Shown: positions 5,499-12,193, counted from the first letter of the stretch. The stretch is 13,122 nucleotides of DNA from an uncultured Collinsella sp. (GCA_900548365.1 URKM01000051.1:1-13122), one strand, 5' to 3'. Notes: generated by a model from the sequence alone, not told the origin. A program made the numbers and translations.

Positions 5499-6575
5499 GT
5501 GGTGCGCGTTAATCCGTTCAAGCCGACGGCTGGAATGAATCCACCTGAACTTATCGGTCGAGACGAGATTCTCGACGACTTTACCGAAGCGCTTGAAAAC
5601 GGCCCCGGAGCTCCTGACAGATTACTTCGTGTTTCCGGGGTCCGTGGCGTGGGTAAGACCGTGCTCCTTAACGCATTTGGAGACATCGCACGCGAGCATG
5701 GGTTCCATGTGGTTGACGTCGCCGCGAACGCGGGCTTTTGCGATCGCATTCTCGGTGCCCTCTCGCGGAATCGCGAAGTGTCCTCGCTGTCGATATCCCC
5801 TTCTATATTGGGCGTGAGCTTGGGTTCCGTCGAGATATCCAAGTCGGCGACGCAGCTGGGGGAGGCGATGTACGAGGCTTCGCGCAACGGTGGCCTCTTG
5901 ATCACGCTCGATGAAATTCAAGATGCGCCGCTCGATGAGATGCGCGAGTTGGGTAACGAGATTCAGCTGCTGGTGCGCCAGGGTGCGAACGTCGCCTTTG
6001 CATTCGCGGGTCTTCCCGCTTCGGTCGACGGTGTCGTGGTGGACGAGACCCTGACGTTTCTTCAGCGGGCAAAGCATGTCGAGCTCAAGCGCCTTATGGA
6101 CTTTGAGGTCGGAGATTCGTTTGAAGACACGATGGTGCGCGCGGGCAAATCTGTTGCGACTGGGGTGTCCGATGTGCTCACGGCCGCCGCTGCCGGCTAT
6201 CCCTTCATGGTTCAGCTTGTCGGATATTACACCTGGCAGTCAGCTTCGCGCCGCGGTTCTGATGCGATTGAGCTGCGCGATGCGCAAAAGGGCATCGCGA
6301 CGGCGCGCAAGAGCTTCGATAACATGGTGATTGAACCGGCGCTCAGGCGCGTCTCGGGCAAGCAGTTCGAGTACCTTGCGGCCATGGCGCGATGTGGGTC
6401 TGGCCCCGTGGCGTCTGGCGATATCGCGCGCGAGATGGGGGTCGCCCCCACGTCCGTGAGCACCTATCGTCGTCGCCTCGTAGATGCGGCGCTCATCGAG
6501 GCTCCGTCGTACGGTGTGGTTAGCTTTGCGATCCCCTATATGCGCGAATACCTGCTTGAGCACGTGAGGGAGTAG
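5499..6575 (+). CDS. AAA-type ATPase with C-terminal winged helix (Orc1/Cdc6- or STAND-like, COG1672-like)
   Basis: A 358-residue protein. It starts with tandem GTG codons; GTG 5499 is chosen because AGAGGG ends 9 bases upstream. NPFKPTAGMNPPELIGRDE (5-23) is the typical lead into this ATPase group. Walker A is GVRGVGKT (47-54), Walker B is LLITLDEIQ (133-141), and the strand AFAFAGLP (167-173) is sensor-1-like. A small helical lid follows, then a winged helix (~285-350), with IAREMGVAPTSVSTYRRRLVDAALIE as its recognition part. It is fused to no effector domain. Relatives are common in actinobacterial accessory DNA as proteins of unknown role; proposals range from regulators to defence or mobile-element ATPases. 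It sits directly downstream of a tandem-repeat promoter it might bind itself. Base composition is less GC-rich than in the flanking operons, suggesting transfer. The fold is confident; the function is unknown. Confidence 0.88.
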   Translation: MVRVNPFKPTAGMNPPELIGRDEILDDFTEALENGPGAPDRLLRVSGVRGVGKTVLLNAFGDIAREHGFHVVDVAANAGFCDRILGALSRNREVSSLSISPSILGVSLGSVEISKSATQLGEAMYEASRNGGLLITLDEIQDAPLDEMRELGNEIQLLVRQGANVAFAFAGLPASVDGVVVDETLTFLQRAKHVELKRLMDFEVGDSFEDTMVRAGKSVATGVSDVLTAAAAGYPFMVQLVGYYTWQSASRRGSDAIELRDAQKGIATARKSFDNMVIEPALRRVSGKQFEYLAAMARCGSGPVASGDIAREMGVAPTSVSTYRRRLVDAALIEAPSYGVVSFAIPYMREYLLEHVRE

Positions 6576-6599
6576 GAGGCACTGAGCGAAGATAGACCT

Positions 6600-6634
6600 C
6601 AAACTTCTCTCCATCAGAGAGAAGTTTGTATACT
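6600..6634. promoter_or_regulatory. 12-bp dyad abutting a TATACT -10 box; operator or terminator
   Basis: CAAACTTCTCTC (6600-6611) and GAGAGAAGTTTG (6617-6628) form a perfect inverted repeat around CATCA, and TATACT (6629-6634) follows immediately. Read one way, this is an operator overlapping the promoter of the small ORF at 6660, although the -35 region (TTCTCT) is poor. Read the other way, it is a 12-bp hairpin 24 bases after the ATPase stop, with AAA on one side and TTTGTAT on the other: a possible bidirectional terminator. Both could be true. Confidence 0.55.
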
Positions 6635-6659
6635 GATGGCGAAGGAAGGGAGGCACCCA

Positions 6660-6848
6660 ATGTCGCTGACTGCGTTTGACCATGCTGATCTGGTGCAAGA
6701 GGCCCGTGCCTTTGAGTTTCCGAACCCCCGTCCGCGCCACGAGGCTGTCGAAGCGCTGGCCGAGCCCGCGTCGTTCAATCTCAGCCATGTCATTACGAGT
6801 ATCCGTCGGTTCGCATGGCAATGGGCGCTTAAGGGCAACGGGGAATAG
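6660..6848 (+). CDS. Unrecognised small protein (62 residues)
   Basis: I do not recognise this product. The ATG at 6660 has a strong GGGAGG (6648-6653) at good spacing and lies downstream of the dyad/TATACT element at 6600-6634, which argues for a real translated ORF. An in-frame ATG at 6636 is preceded by no ribosome-binding site. The protein is soluble, acidic in the first two thirds (HADLVQEARAFEF, RHEAVEALAEP) and ends with a basic/aromatic segment (SIRRFAWQWALKGN). There is no signal peptide, membrane helix or cysteine. Size and an autoregulation-like upstream dyad recall antitoxins, but no toxin partner is obvious; the next gene is a membrane protein. It could equally be the 5' remnant of a longer decayed gene. 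Confidence 0.5.
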   Translation: MSLTAFDHADLVQEARAFEFPNPRPRHEAVEALAEPASFNLSHVITSIRRFAWQWALKGNGE

Positions 6849-6892
6849 GAGACCGCGGATCTCAATGTAGGGTTGAGCGATGGGGTGGGACC

Positions 6893-7249
6893 ATGAATCG
6901 AAAACGGCTCTGTTTGATTATTGATGTTGCCAGTCTGGTGATTTGCCTGGTTCCCCTCGCATGGTTTCTTTTGCGGGTATCGAAGCTGCCTGATGTCGTT
7001 CCCGTCCACTTTGGTTTTGGGAACGTTCCAACCCGCTTTGGAAGCAAGTGGGAGTATCTCTTCATGCCGCTCTTTTCCATTGGCGTGATCATTTTTGGAA
7101 TATGCTGTCGGCATTTTTCGCTCTCCAACGTTCCCGGTGTTCACACGCGTGAGGAACGAGACCTAATTGTTGCCATCATTGTGCTTGTGTCTGCCGTTTT
7201 GCTAGACGTGAGCTGTTTCTACCTCTTCTTCCTCGCCTTCTCTTGTTAA
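6893..7249 (+). CDS. DUF1648-domain small membrane protein (SdpI-like N-terminal module)
   Basis: A 118-residue integral membrane protein with three predicted helices at ~7-27, 54-72 and 92-116. The segment between helices 1 and 2, LPDVVPVHFGFGN with FGSKWE (32-54), matches the DUF1648 signature (LPDxIPxHWxxxG...GSK). In SdpI-type proteins DUF1648 forms the first part of an immunity protein against a secreted toxin; the SdpI C-terminal domain is absent here, so immunity is only a possibility. The ATG at 6893 follows a G-rich stretch (GGGGTGGGA) that can serve as a weak ribosome-binding site. The gene is clearly more A+T-rich than the flanking operons and converges on the ABC transporter operon with only 20 bases between the stops. 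No hairpin is visible in that gap. Confidence 0.82.
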   Translation: MNRKRLCLIIDVASLVICLVPLAWFLLRVSKLPDVVPVHFGFGNVPTRFGSKWEYLFMPLFSIGVIIFGICCRHFSLSNVPGVHTREERDLIVAIIVLVSAVLLDVSCFYLFFLAFSC

Positions 7250-7269
7250 CAAAGCCGTTGCCTGCGAGG

Positions 7270-8133
7270 TCAGATCCGTAATCGCTGCACGCGCGCGCAG
7301 AGGGCAAGCGCGGCGCACCCCGTGACTCCCGAGAAGACGGCGACCGGCAGTGTGAGCGCGTGCAGAGCAGTCGTGCTGCTTGCATGCATCCAGAGCCCAG
7401 CGTGTGCCGGCAGTATGCCCCCGGGAAACGAGAGCTGAGCCACGCAGGAGGCGATGAAGCCGACGGCCATGATCCCGAACGCGGCGGCGCGGTTGGGGAT
7501 AAGCCGATACAGCGCAAGTGCGCAGGCGATAAACGACTCGTTGACGACGAGTGCGAGCAAGAGGCGCGGCGCGAGTGATGCGAGGACAGTTCCAAGGAGG
7601 TTGACTTGCCCCACCTGCAGGCAGAGGGCCGTTGCGGTTATAAGGACAGTTGCGCCATAGAGAACCTGCACGGGAAACGAGGCGGCTAGAAGATCGCCCG
7701 CCGCCAGCAGCCAGGGTGATGTGCCGCGCGCTTGCGAGACCGACCGGGCGTCGGTTGAATAGACGGCTCCGCAAAAGTGCCCGCAAACCCCCAGCGCGAT
7801 GAACGGCAGGAACACCGTACCGGCAAACGCCGAGCACGTGAGCGCCTCGACGGTCGATGCCCCGGCGTTTGCCGTCCAATATGCGGGGTCGGGCGCAAAG
7901 CCGATGCCCGATGCTTCGGTGAGAGCGAACATCCATGAACCATCGCCGAAGAAGAGGTAGACCAGACATGTGACCACACTGCCGGCGAGCGCAAGAAGTC
8001 CAAGGTGCGCCTTTACTCCTGTGAGTAACGACGCGACGGCAGGACGAGGGCGCTTTGCGGGCGCGTATCCCGATGCGGGCCCACCGTTTCTTGCGGTCGC
8101 ATGAGGTGTTGAGAAGTGCGTTCCATCGTTCAT
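7270..8133 (-). CDS. ABC transporter permease, second subunit (LanG/ABC-2-like)
   Basis: A 287-residue membrane protein. The ATG at 8133 follows AGGAGG and overlaps the TGA of the preceding permease as ATGA, so translation is probably coupled; longer in-frame starts run through the upstream gene. The cytoplasmic N-terminal ~40 residues are followed by about six hydrophobic segments (approximately 42-62, 95-120, 141-167, 176-202, 208-232 and 250-280). The cytosolic loop STDARSVSQARG (126-137) is at the place and of the kind seen in ABC-2 permeases, and a related SQAKG loop is in the partner subunit. With the ATPase at 8986-9780 it would form a membrane exporter. The arrangement of one ATPase and two dissimilar permeases of about 250-290 residues is that of LanFEG-type immunity transporters. 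Substrate unknown. Confidence 0.82.
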   Translation of the reverse strand: MNDGTHFSTPHATARNGGPASGYAPAKRPRPAVASLLTGVKAHLGLLALAGSVVTCLVYLFFGDGSWMFALTEASGIGFAPDPAYWTANAGASTVEALTCSAFAGTVFLPFIALGVCGHFCGAVYSTDARSVSQARGTSPWLLAAGDLLAASFPVQVLYGATVLITATALCLQVGQVNLLGTVLASLAPRLLLALVVNESFIACALALYRLIPNRAAAFGIMAVGFIASCVAQLSFPGGILPAHAGLWMHASSTTALHALTLPVAVFSGVTGCAALALCARVQRLRI

Positions 8134-8996
8134 CGACAAGCCTCCTGACGATTGCAGACTAGATACATGAGAGCCACGCTGGCGATGCAAATGCCCGCGG
8201 CAACCATCGCCCCGAAGGCGAAGGTCGGCCCCGCCATGTTGAGGGAGCACGTGTGCATGAGCCAAACCACGGGACTTGCCCAGGCAATCTCCGGCGAAGT
8301 TCCCGCGACATACGCTCTTGGGTACACGAGCAGTGGCCCTATGTGCACTAGCAGGGCAAGAAGTATTGCAAACAGGGGCATTCTGCATATGGCGGTGACG
8401 CAGGCAGACGTAAGGTAGACGGCGCACAGGAGGAGGCAGTTCGTTGGTATTACCGCAAGCGCAACCTGCCAAGCGGCGTTGGATGCTATGCCGTAAGCAG
8501 CCGATGTAGCTGCGTAGGCAATGCCGCACGATAGGAGATACGCGGCTGCGATTGCCATCGCCTGCGGTGCCACCTTCGCGAGAATGACCGCCCCGCCTGG
8601 CATGCCCTTCGCCTGGGAAAGTTGGGCGCTCTTAGATGCGACTCCTTCGCCAATCGCGGTTACGCCGAGAATCGCCGCCGCGGGGATCCAGGCAACCGTG
8701 TAGACGAGCGATGCGCGCACGGCGGACTCAGCAACATGGGTGCGGTCGATGATGTTGCCGATGAACCCGATGGTGACCCCCGCGGTGCCGTTCGGGTCGC
8801 CCGCCACCATGAACAACGGCCCGCCTTCGGGACTCAAAACGGTGGCTGTGCAGGTCAAAAGGGCGATGAGGGTCACGGGCATCATGCGCTCAATACGGCG
8901 CGCGAGAAAGATTTCACTGGCCAGCGCGCGTCTCAGAGCCGAGTGGCTGTTCTGTCGATGCGGGACGCCATGTCGGCGCGTTGCTCTATCGGTCAT
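8130..8996 (-). CDS. ABC transporter permease, first subunit (LanE/ABC-2-like)
   Basis: A 288-residue membrane protein. The ATG at 8996 is chosen for the GGAAAGG upstream and because it overlaps the ATPase stop by 11 bases; an in-frame ATG at 9065 would lie deep inside the ATPase gene. A basic N-terminus (residues 1-37) precedes the first helix (MPVTLIALLTCTATVL). An extracytoplasmic loop with SPEGGPLFMVAGDPNG follows, then about five more helices. The cytosolic loop SKSAQLSQAKG precedes helix 3, as in ABC-2/LanE-type permeases, where the substrate-side loop typically follows the first helix. Gene order is ATPase, this gene, second permease, all overlapping, so one transcript and one complex are expected. 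Exported peptide or lipid cannot be named. Confidence 0.83.
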   Translation of the reverse strand: MTDRATRRHGVPHRQNSHSALRRALASEIFLARRIERMMPVTLIALLTCTATVLSPEGGPLFMVAGDPNGTAGVTIGFIGNIIDRTHVAESAVRASLVYTVAWIPAAAILGVTAIGEGVASKSAQLSQAKGMPGGAVILAKVAPQAMAIAAAYLLSCGIAYAATSAAYGIASNAAWQVALAVIPTNCLLLCAVYLTSACVTAICRMPLFAILLALLVHIGPLLVYPRAYVAGTSPEIAWASPVVWLMHTCSLNMAGPTFAFGAMVAAGICIASVALMYLVCNRQEACR

Positions 8997-9780
8997 GATG
9001 GTCGCCTTTCCAGGCTGAGGCGGAGCCGCGGGGGTAGCCGCGACGCGAAGAGACCCTGCCGTCACGACCCAACATGATGCGCGCGTAGAGCTGTTCCAGA
9101 TCGCCGCCGCTCAGGTCGTCGACGTCATGCGCGGTGAGCTGAGCCACCAGTGCACCGCTACTCAAGATGATGTAGTCGGTCACCGTTTGATGAAGCTCAG
9201 AAAGGTTGTGGCTCGATATAAGCATCGTGGTGCCAAGCTCGCGGTTGAGGCGTTTGATGAGCTCGCGGATCTCGATGGTACCGAGGGGGTCGAGCCCGTT
9301 GGTGGGTTCGTCGAGCACGAGCATGCGCGGCTGCCCCAAAAGCGCGATGCCCAGGTCGAGGCGCTTGCGCATGCCGAGGGAGAAGCTCCGCGCCCGTTTG
9401 CCGCCCGTGTCTGTCAATCCGACCATGTTGAGAATGCGGGGAACCTGCCGCTGGTCCAAGCCCCATTCAAGGCAACGCGCCTTGAGGTTGTCGGCAGCAC
9501 TGAGCAGCGGATAGCTCGCACTCGAATCGGGGACGTACCCGATTTGCGCCCGTGATCGGCGAAGTCCATCGGGAGTGGACGCGTCCATGATCTCGATGGT
9601 GCCGCTTGTCGGCTTGCTCAGTCCCATGAGGATGCGGATGAGCGTCGATTTCCCCGCGCCGTTCTCGCCGATGAGTCCGTAGACGCGACCCGGTTTGAGA
9701 TCGAGGTCAATGGGACCTAAAACAGTATTCGAACGGTAGCGTTTAGTGATGCCAGCAAGGCGTACGGCCAGAGATGACAT
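8986..9780 (-). CDS. ABC transporter ATPase of a LanF/peptide-immunity-like exporter
   Basis: A 264-residue protein from the ATG at 9780, preceded by GGAGG; the upstream in-frame ATG at 9912 adds non-homologous residues. Walker A is GENGAGKST (38-46), the signature is SFSLGMRKRL (132-141), Walker B and D-loop are MLVLDEPTNGLD (153-164), and the switch histidine is H191 in SSHN. At the Q-loop (IGYVPD, 80-85) the expected glutamine is an aspartate, D85; LanF proteins are known for a glutamate there, so this fits an acidic variant of that group. The C-terminal ~25 residues (RRGYPRGSASAWKGDHHDR) are unusual and overlap the next start. It energises the two permeases encoded next. Nearby there is no lantibiotic precursor or synthetase, so a stand-alone immunity or detoxification pump is more likely than a biosynthetic cluster. 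Confidence 0.93.
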   Translation of the reverse strand: MSSLAVRLAGITKRYRSNTVLGPIDLDLKPGRVYGLIGENGAGKSTLIRILMGLSKPTSGTIEIMDASTPDGLRRSRAQIGYVPDSSASYPLLSAADNLKARCLEWGLDQRQVPRILNMVGLTDTGGKRARSFSLGMRKRLDLGIALLGQPRMLVLDEPTNGLDPLGTIEIRELIKRLNRELGTTMLISSHNLSELHQTVTDYIILSSGALVAQLTAHDVDDLSGGDLEQLYARIMLGRDGRVSSRRGYPRGSASAWKGDHHDR

Positions 9781-9971
9781 GGGTGCCTCCAGATGGATGC
9801 GGGTGGATTGGGTTGTTGGGTGGATGATTACTTGGTTTTTGGGTGGAAGGACTTTGTTTGGCGCTCGTTTCGGCGGCGCGGTTGCCGGACCGCAGCACCA
9901 GTGACATAGCATCGATTCAAATTTGAGATTCGTGTCGCTCGTGATGCGGACTTGGGCGGGTGGGCTTTGGT
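9781..9971 (-). promoter_or_regulatory. Leader/promoter region of the ABC operon
   Basis: No gene is supported here. The mRNA-sense strand next to the ATPase start is rich in CCACCC/CAACCC (9798-9850), so the opposite strand carries four GGG runs (9801, 9810, 9818, 9841). Further upstream is a perfect 10-bp palindrome TCAAATTTGA (9917-9926). I could not identify a convincing -35/-10 pair; the palindrome is the best candidate for a regulatory site. Confidence 0.35.
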
Positions 9972-10012
9972 CCCCACCTCGATTTAGGGACTGTCCCTAA
10001 ATCGAGGTGGGG
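9972..10012. repeat. 41-base near-unbroken palindrome with GGGACTGTCCC core (REP-like)
   Basis: Two perfect 20-base arms (9972-9991 and 9993-10012) flank a single T. The core AGGGACTGTCCCTAA recurs at 12168-12180. It lies only 8 bases beyond the stop codon of the DUF4097 gene. As RNA it would form a long hairpin with no U-tract, so it may act as a transcript barrier, but form and recurrence fit a dispersed REP-type element better. Confidence 0.8.
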
Positions 10013-10020
10013 GACTGCCG

Positions 10021-10980
10021 CTAGTTCGAGGTGAAGTTGATCTGGATGTCGCCCAGGCTGCTGGTGACGCCGATGGTGCGCGCCGCATCGTCGGCACCCC
10101 GCGGCGACACGATGTCGCCCTGGGTGGTGTGGGCATCGATATGATAGGAGTTCTCTGCCCCCAGATATGACAGGTAGATGTCCCCGTTCGCACTCTCAAT
10201 CCGACTCGCGGTGATGTCGAGCCTCTGCGCCGAGATGTCCCCGTTCACGGATTCGCACAGCAGGTCATCCTGCAGCGCCATGTCCACCAGCATGATGTCG
10301 CCGTTCTCGTTTACGACCTGGGCCTTGCGTGCCGCAGCACCTCCCAGCGAGATGTCGCCGTTGAAGTTGGTCGCGAGAATCGCCTCGGCCTCGACACCGG
10401 AGAGCAGGGTGTCGCCGTTCTCATTGACCGCGTCGAGCTTGGCGGCGGAGACGCTCTTCGTAACGAGGCTCCCGTTGCTGGTGGAGGCGTACAGGCCGGC
10501 GAGCCCGTGCACGTCAGCCGCGACGACGTCGCCCGAATCGGAGTGCACCTCGATTTCGCCGGTGAACGACGCGGGCACGCGAACCACGGTCGTGGTGTCG
10601 TCGACGCCGCCGGCCTCGGCAGGGGAGAGGTCGATCATGACGCCCTCCATGGGCTGCGAGTCGACGTCGATCTTGAGCACGCCGCCCGTGTCTTCGACGG
10701 AGACACTCTGGCAGTTTCCCGTCCAATACTCGAGTTCGATGGCGTCGCCGTCGGCGGGTTCGAGGAGGACGTTCTCGAATTCTGACGTGATGACGATGCC
10801 CTTGTGCGGCGAGGTTGCTTCGTCCTCGAGCGCGCTCACCGTTTGATGCCAGTCGTAGTTCACGGTGGACAGGCGGGCCGTATCGAATCCGGCTGCCGCC
10901 CAGGCGCCACACGAGAGCAGCGTTCCCGTGCCGATGAGCGCCGCGGCGGTAATGAGGATGATTTTGGGTGCCTTACGCAT
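10021..10980 (-). CDS. DUF4097-family envelope protein with repeated beta-strand motifs
   Basis: A 319-residue protein from the ATG at 10980, with GGAAGGAAG about 9 bases upstream; the longer in-frame start at 11091 lies within the DUF1700 gene. A basic N-terminus and hydrophobic stretch (6-22) end in LLSC (C24), giving an export signal or anchor, possibly a weak lipobox. The body is a beta-helix-like series of motifs ending in G-D/S-x: SGDV, NGSL, NGDT, NGDI (four times), QGDI and LGDI, spaced about 18-24 residues. This is the DUF4097 pattern (putative adhesin-like fold, not shown to adhere). The start overlaps the DUF1700 gene by 8 bases. The PadR-DUF1700-DUF4097 trio is a recurrent envelope-associated operon in Firmicutes and Actinobacteria. 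Its molecular role is unknown. Confidence 0.88.
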   Translation of the reverse strand: MRKAPKIILITAAALIGTGTLLSCGAWAAAGFDTARLSTVNYDWHQTVSALEDEATSPHKGIVITSEFENVLLEPADGDAIELEYWTGNCQSVSVEDTGGVLKIDVDSQPMEGVMIDLSPAEAGGVDDTTTVVRVPASFTGEIEVHSDSGDVVAADVHGLAGLYASTSNGSLVTKSVSAAKLDAVNENGDTLLSGVEAEAILATNFNGDISLGGAAARKAQVVNENGDIMLVDMALQDDLLCESVNGDISAQRLDITASRIESANGDIYLSYLGAENSYHIDAHTTQGDIVSPRGADDAARTIGVTSSLGDIQINFTSN

Positions 10981-11683
10981 TGTGGACGCTTCCTTCCGGG
11001 AGGGTGGCGTGGGTGGAGGGAACGCTCTCGACGGCCACGGGCATGCTCGGGCCGCCGTGGGTCTTTGCGCGATTGGGCGTGTCGCCGTCATCTGTGCCGC
11101 TCACGCGCACGAAAAGGCTCGCGATCCAGCGCGCGAAGGTACGCGTTGCCTGGAAGAGCAGCTTGCTGGCCCAGAAGACGGCGAAGGAAGCGACGAGCCC
11201 GAAGCCGCTCGACACGAGCGAAAGGCCGAGGACGAAGACGCCGGGCAGCGGCATCCCGCTTCCCAAGGTCGAGCCGAGCGCGGCGATTCCTGCGAAGGGC
11301 ATGAGCACGAGGACCGCGTCGACGGCCCACAGCGCGGCGATGACCGCCCAGATCGCGACATATACGGCGAGCGCCGCTGCCGCGAGCGCGAGCACGACGG
11401 GCACCCAGATGGGGGAGAACACGGTGAGCAAAACGATGTTGAGGGTGCGGCTGCCGGTGTTGGCCCGTGCGATGGTGCGCGGGATGGGCGGGGTCTCCGC
11501 GGCGATCTGCGCCGCGATCTCGTCGATCGGGCCCAGGTCTGCCACCGCTTCGGCTTCGGAAAGACCGTCTTCCATGCGGTCGCTGATGGCCTCGTCGTAG
11601 AACGCGAGCGCCTGCTCGACTTCGGCGTGCGGGAGCTTGCCCAGCGCCCGCTCCAGCTCGGAGAGGAATTCCTGCTTGGTCAT
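10973..11683 (-). CDS. DUF1700-family membrane protein
   Basis: A 236-residue protein. The ATG at 11683 follows GAGGTG and overlaps the PadR stop as ATGA. Residues 1-60 carry the DUF1700 signature: FLSELERALGKLP, then ALAFYDEAISDRMEDGLSEAEAVADLG, a charged helical module facing the cytoplasm. Hydrophobic segments follow at ~81-104, 105-133 and 147-176. The tail (195-236) is polar and probably cytoplasmic. Family members sit between PadR regulators and DUF4097 proteins and are thought to work with the latter at the membrane; no biochemical activity is established. Overlaps on both sides imply translational coupling across the operon. Confidence 0.9.
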   Translation of the reverse strand: MTKQEFLSELERALGKLPHAEVEQALAFYDEAISDRMEDGLSEAEAVADLGPIDEIAAQIAAETPPIPRTIARANTGSRTLNIVLLTVFSPIWVPVVLALAAAALAVYVAIWAVIAALWAVDAVLVLMPFAGIAALGSTLGSGMPLPGVFVLGLSLVSSGFGLVASFAVFWASKLLFQATRTFARWIASLFVRVSGTDDGDTPNRAKTHGGPSMPVAVESVPSTHATLPEGSVHNA

Positions 11684-11994
11684 CGTTGCGCACCTCGCTT
11701 TACAAAATCATAGATCGACATGATGTCCGCCTGCTCGTATAGGAATTCGGCGATGCGCTCCTCGCCGGTCGGCGTGAGCCGGTAGTACTTTCGCAGTCGC
11801 CCGTTGTGCTCCACGGAGTAGGCGGTCAGGCACTCGGCCTTCTCGAGGCGCTTAAGTAGCGGGTACAGTGTCGACTCGGTGAGCCCAAGGATGTCGGGTA
11901 CGTCCTTCACGATCTGGTAGCCGTAGGAGTCCCGTCCCTGGAGCGACGCGAGCACGCAAATCTCGAGGAAGCCGCGCTTCATTTGAGCATCCAT
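11680..11994 (-). CDS. PadR-family transcriptional regulator
   Basis: A 104-residue protein of the short PadR subfamily. The ATG at 11994 follows AAGGGAGG at ideal spacing. The winged helix fills residues ~8-85: GFLEICVLASLQGRDSYGYQIVKDV, then LTESTLYPLLKRLEKAECL and the wing RLRKYYRLTPTGEE. A short C-terminal helix (86-102) would give dimerisation. It is the first gene of the operon with DUF1700 and DUF4097 and probably represses its own promoter through the dyad at 12013-12033. The inducer is unknown; in related systems cell-envelope stress or phenolic compounds have been implicated. Confidence 0.94.
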   Translation of the reverse strand: MDAQMKRGFLEICVLASLQGRDSYGYQIVKDVPDILGLTESTLYPLLKRLEKAECLTAYSVEHNGRLRKYYRLTPTGEERIAEFLYEQADIMSIYDFVKRGAQR

Positions 11995-12012
11995 GATACC
12001 TCCCTTCGACCG

Positions 12013-12043
12013 ATACTATACGGCGCATAGTATAAGGCGTCAA
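12013..12043 (-). promoter_or_regulatory. padR operon promoter overlapped by a palindromic operator
   Basis: On the minus strand, -35 TTGACG (12038-12043) and -10 TATAGT (12015-12020) are 17 bases apart, near consensus. The dyad ATACTAT-N7-ATAGTAT (12013-12019 and 12027-12033) covers the -10 and part of the spacer, as expected for repression. The ribosome-binding site and PadR start follow within about 20 bases. Autorepression by PadR is inferred. Confidence 0.75.
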
Positions 12044-12045
12044 CT

Positions 12046-12077
12046 ACCTCAAATGGGGGACAGGCACTTTTTGAGGT
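12046..12077. repeat. Inverted repeat with GGGGGACAGGCAC centre
   Basis: The arms ACCTCAAA (12046-12053) and TTTGAGGT (12070-12077) are perfectly complementary and enclose 16 bases with GGGGGACAGGCAC. It ends 2 bases from the -35 box of the padR promoter. The GGGACA-type centre loosely recalls the GGGACTGTCCC elements at 9972-10012 and 12151-12193, so it may be a relative, but it differs in length and arms. Confidence 0.5.
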
Positions 12078-12150
12078 CTTGGGGCGCGATGCCGCAAGGA
12101 CGACTTGTCGTAGCGCCGCACCCTCCCGCGACGAGATCGTTGCGGGATCG

Positions 12151-12193
12151 CCGCCGGCTCAGAAAAGGGACTGTCCCTAATCTGAGGCGGCGG
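12151..12193. repeat. Imperfect 43-base palindrome with GGGACTGTCCC core (REP-like)
   Basis: Two 21-base arms (12151-12171 and 12173-12193) around a single T differ at three positions. The core AGGGACTGTCCCTAA is identical to that at 9985-9999, while the outer arms are different, so only the core and the palindromic design are shared. It is intergenic, between the padR operon and the DUF4179-type gene. Confidence 0.75.

Noticed and set aside
6614..7144. 176-codon minus-strand frame opposite the small ORF and DUF1648 gene
   Set aside because: The plus-strand DUF1648 protein has clear family motifs and membrane helices. The minus frame has none and lacks a ribosome-binding site.
9801..9843. 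G-quadruplex in the ABC operon leader
   Set aside because: Four GGG runs exist, but the last loop is about 20 bases and the G-rich strand is not the mRNA strand, so a functional quadruplex is weakly supported.
9972..10012. Classical intrinsic terminator of the DUF4097 gene
   Set aside because: The stem is long enough but no U-run follows. The shared core with 12151-12193 argues for a dispersed element instead.
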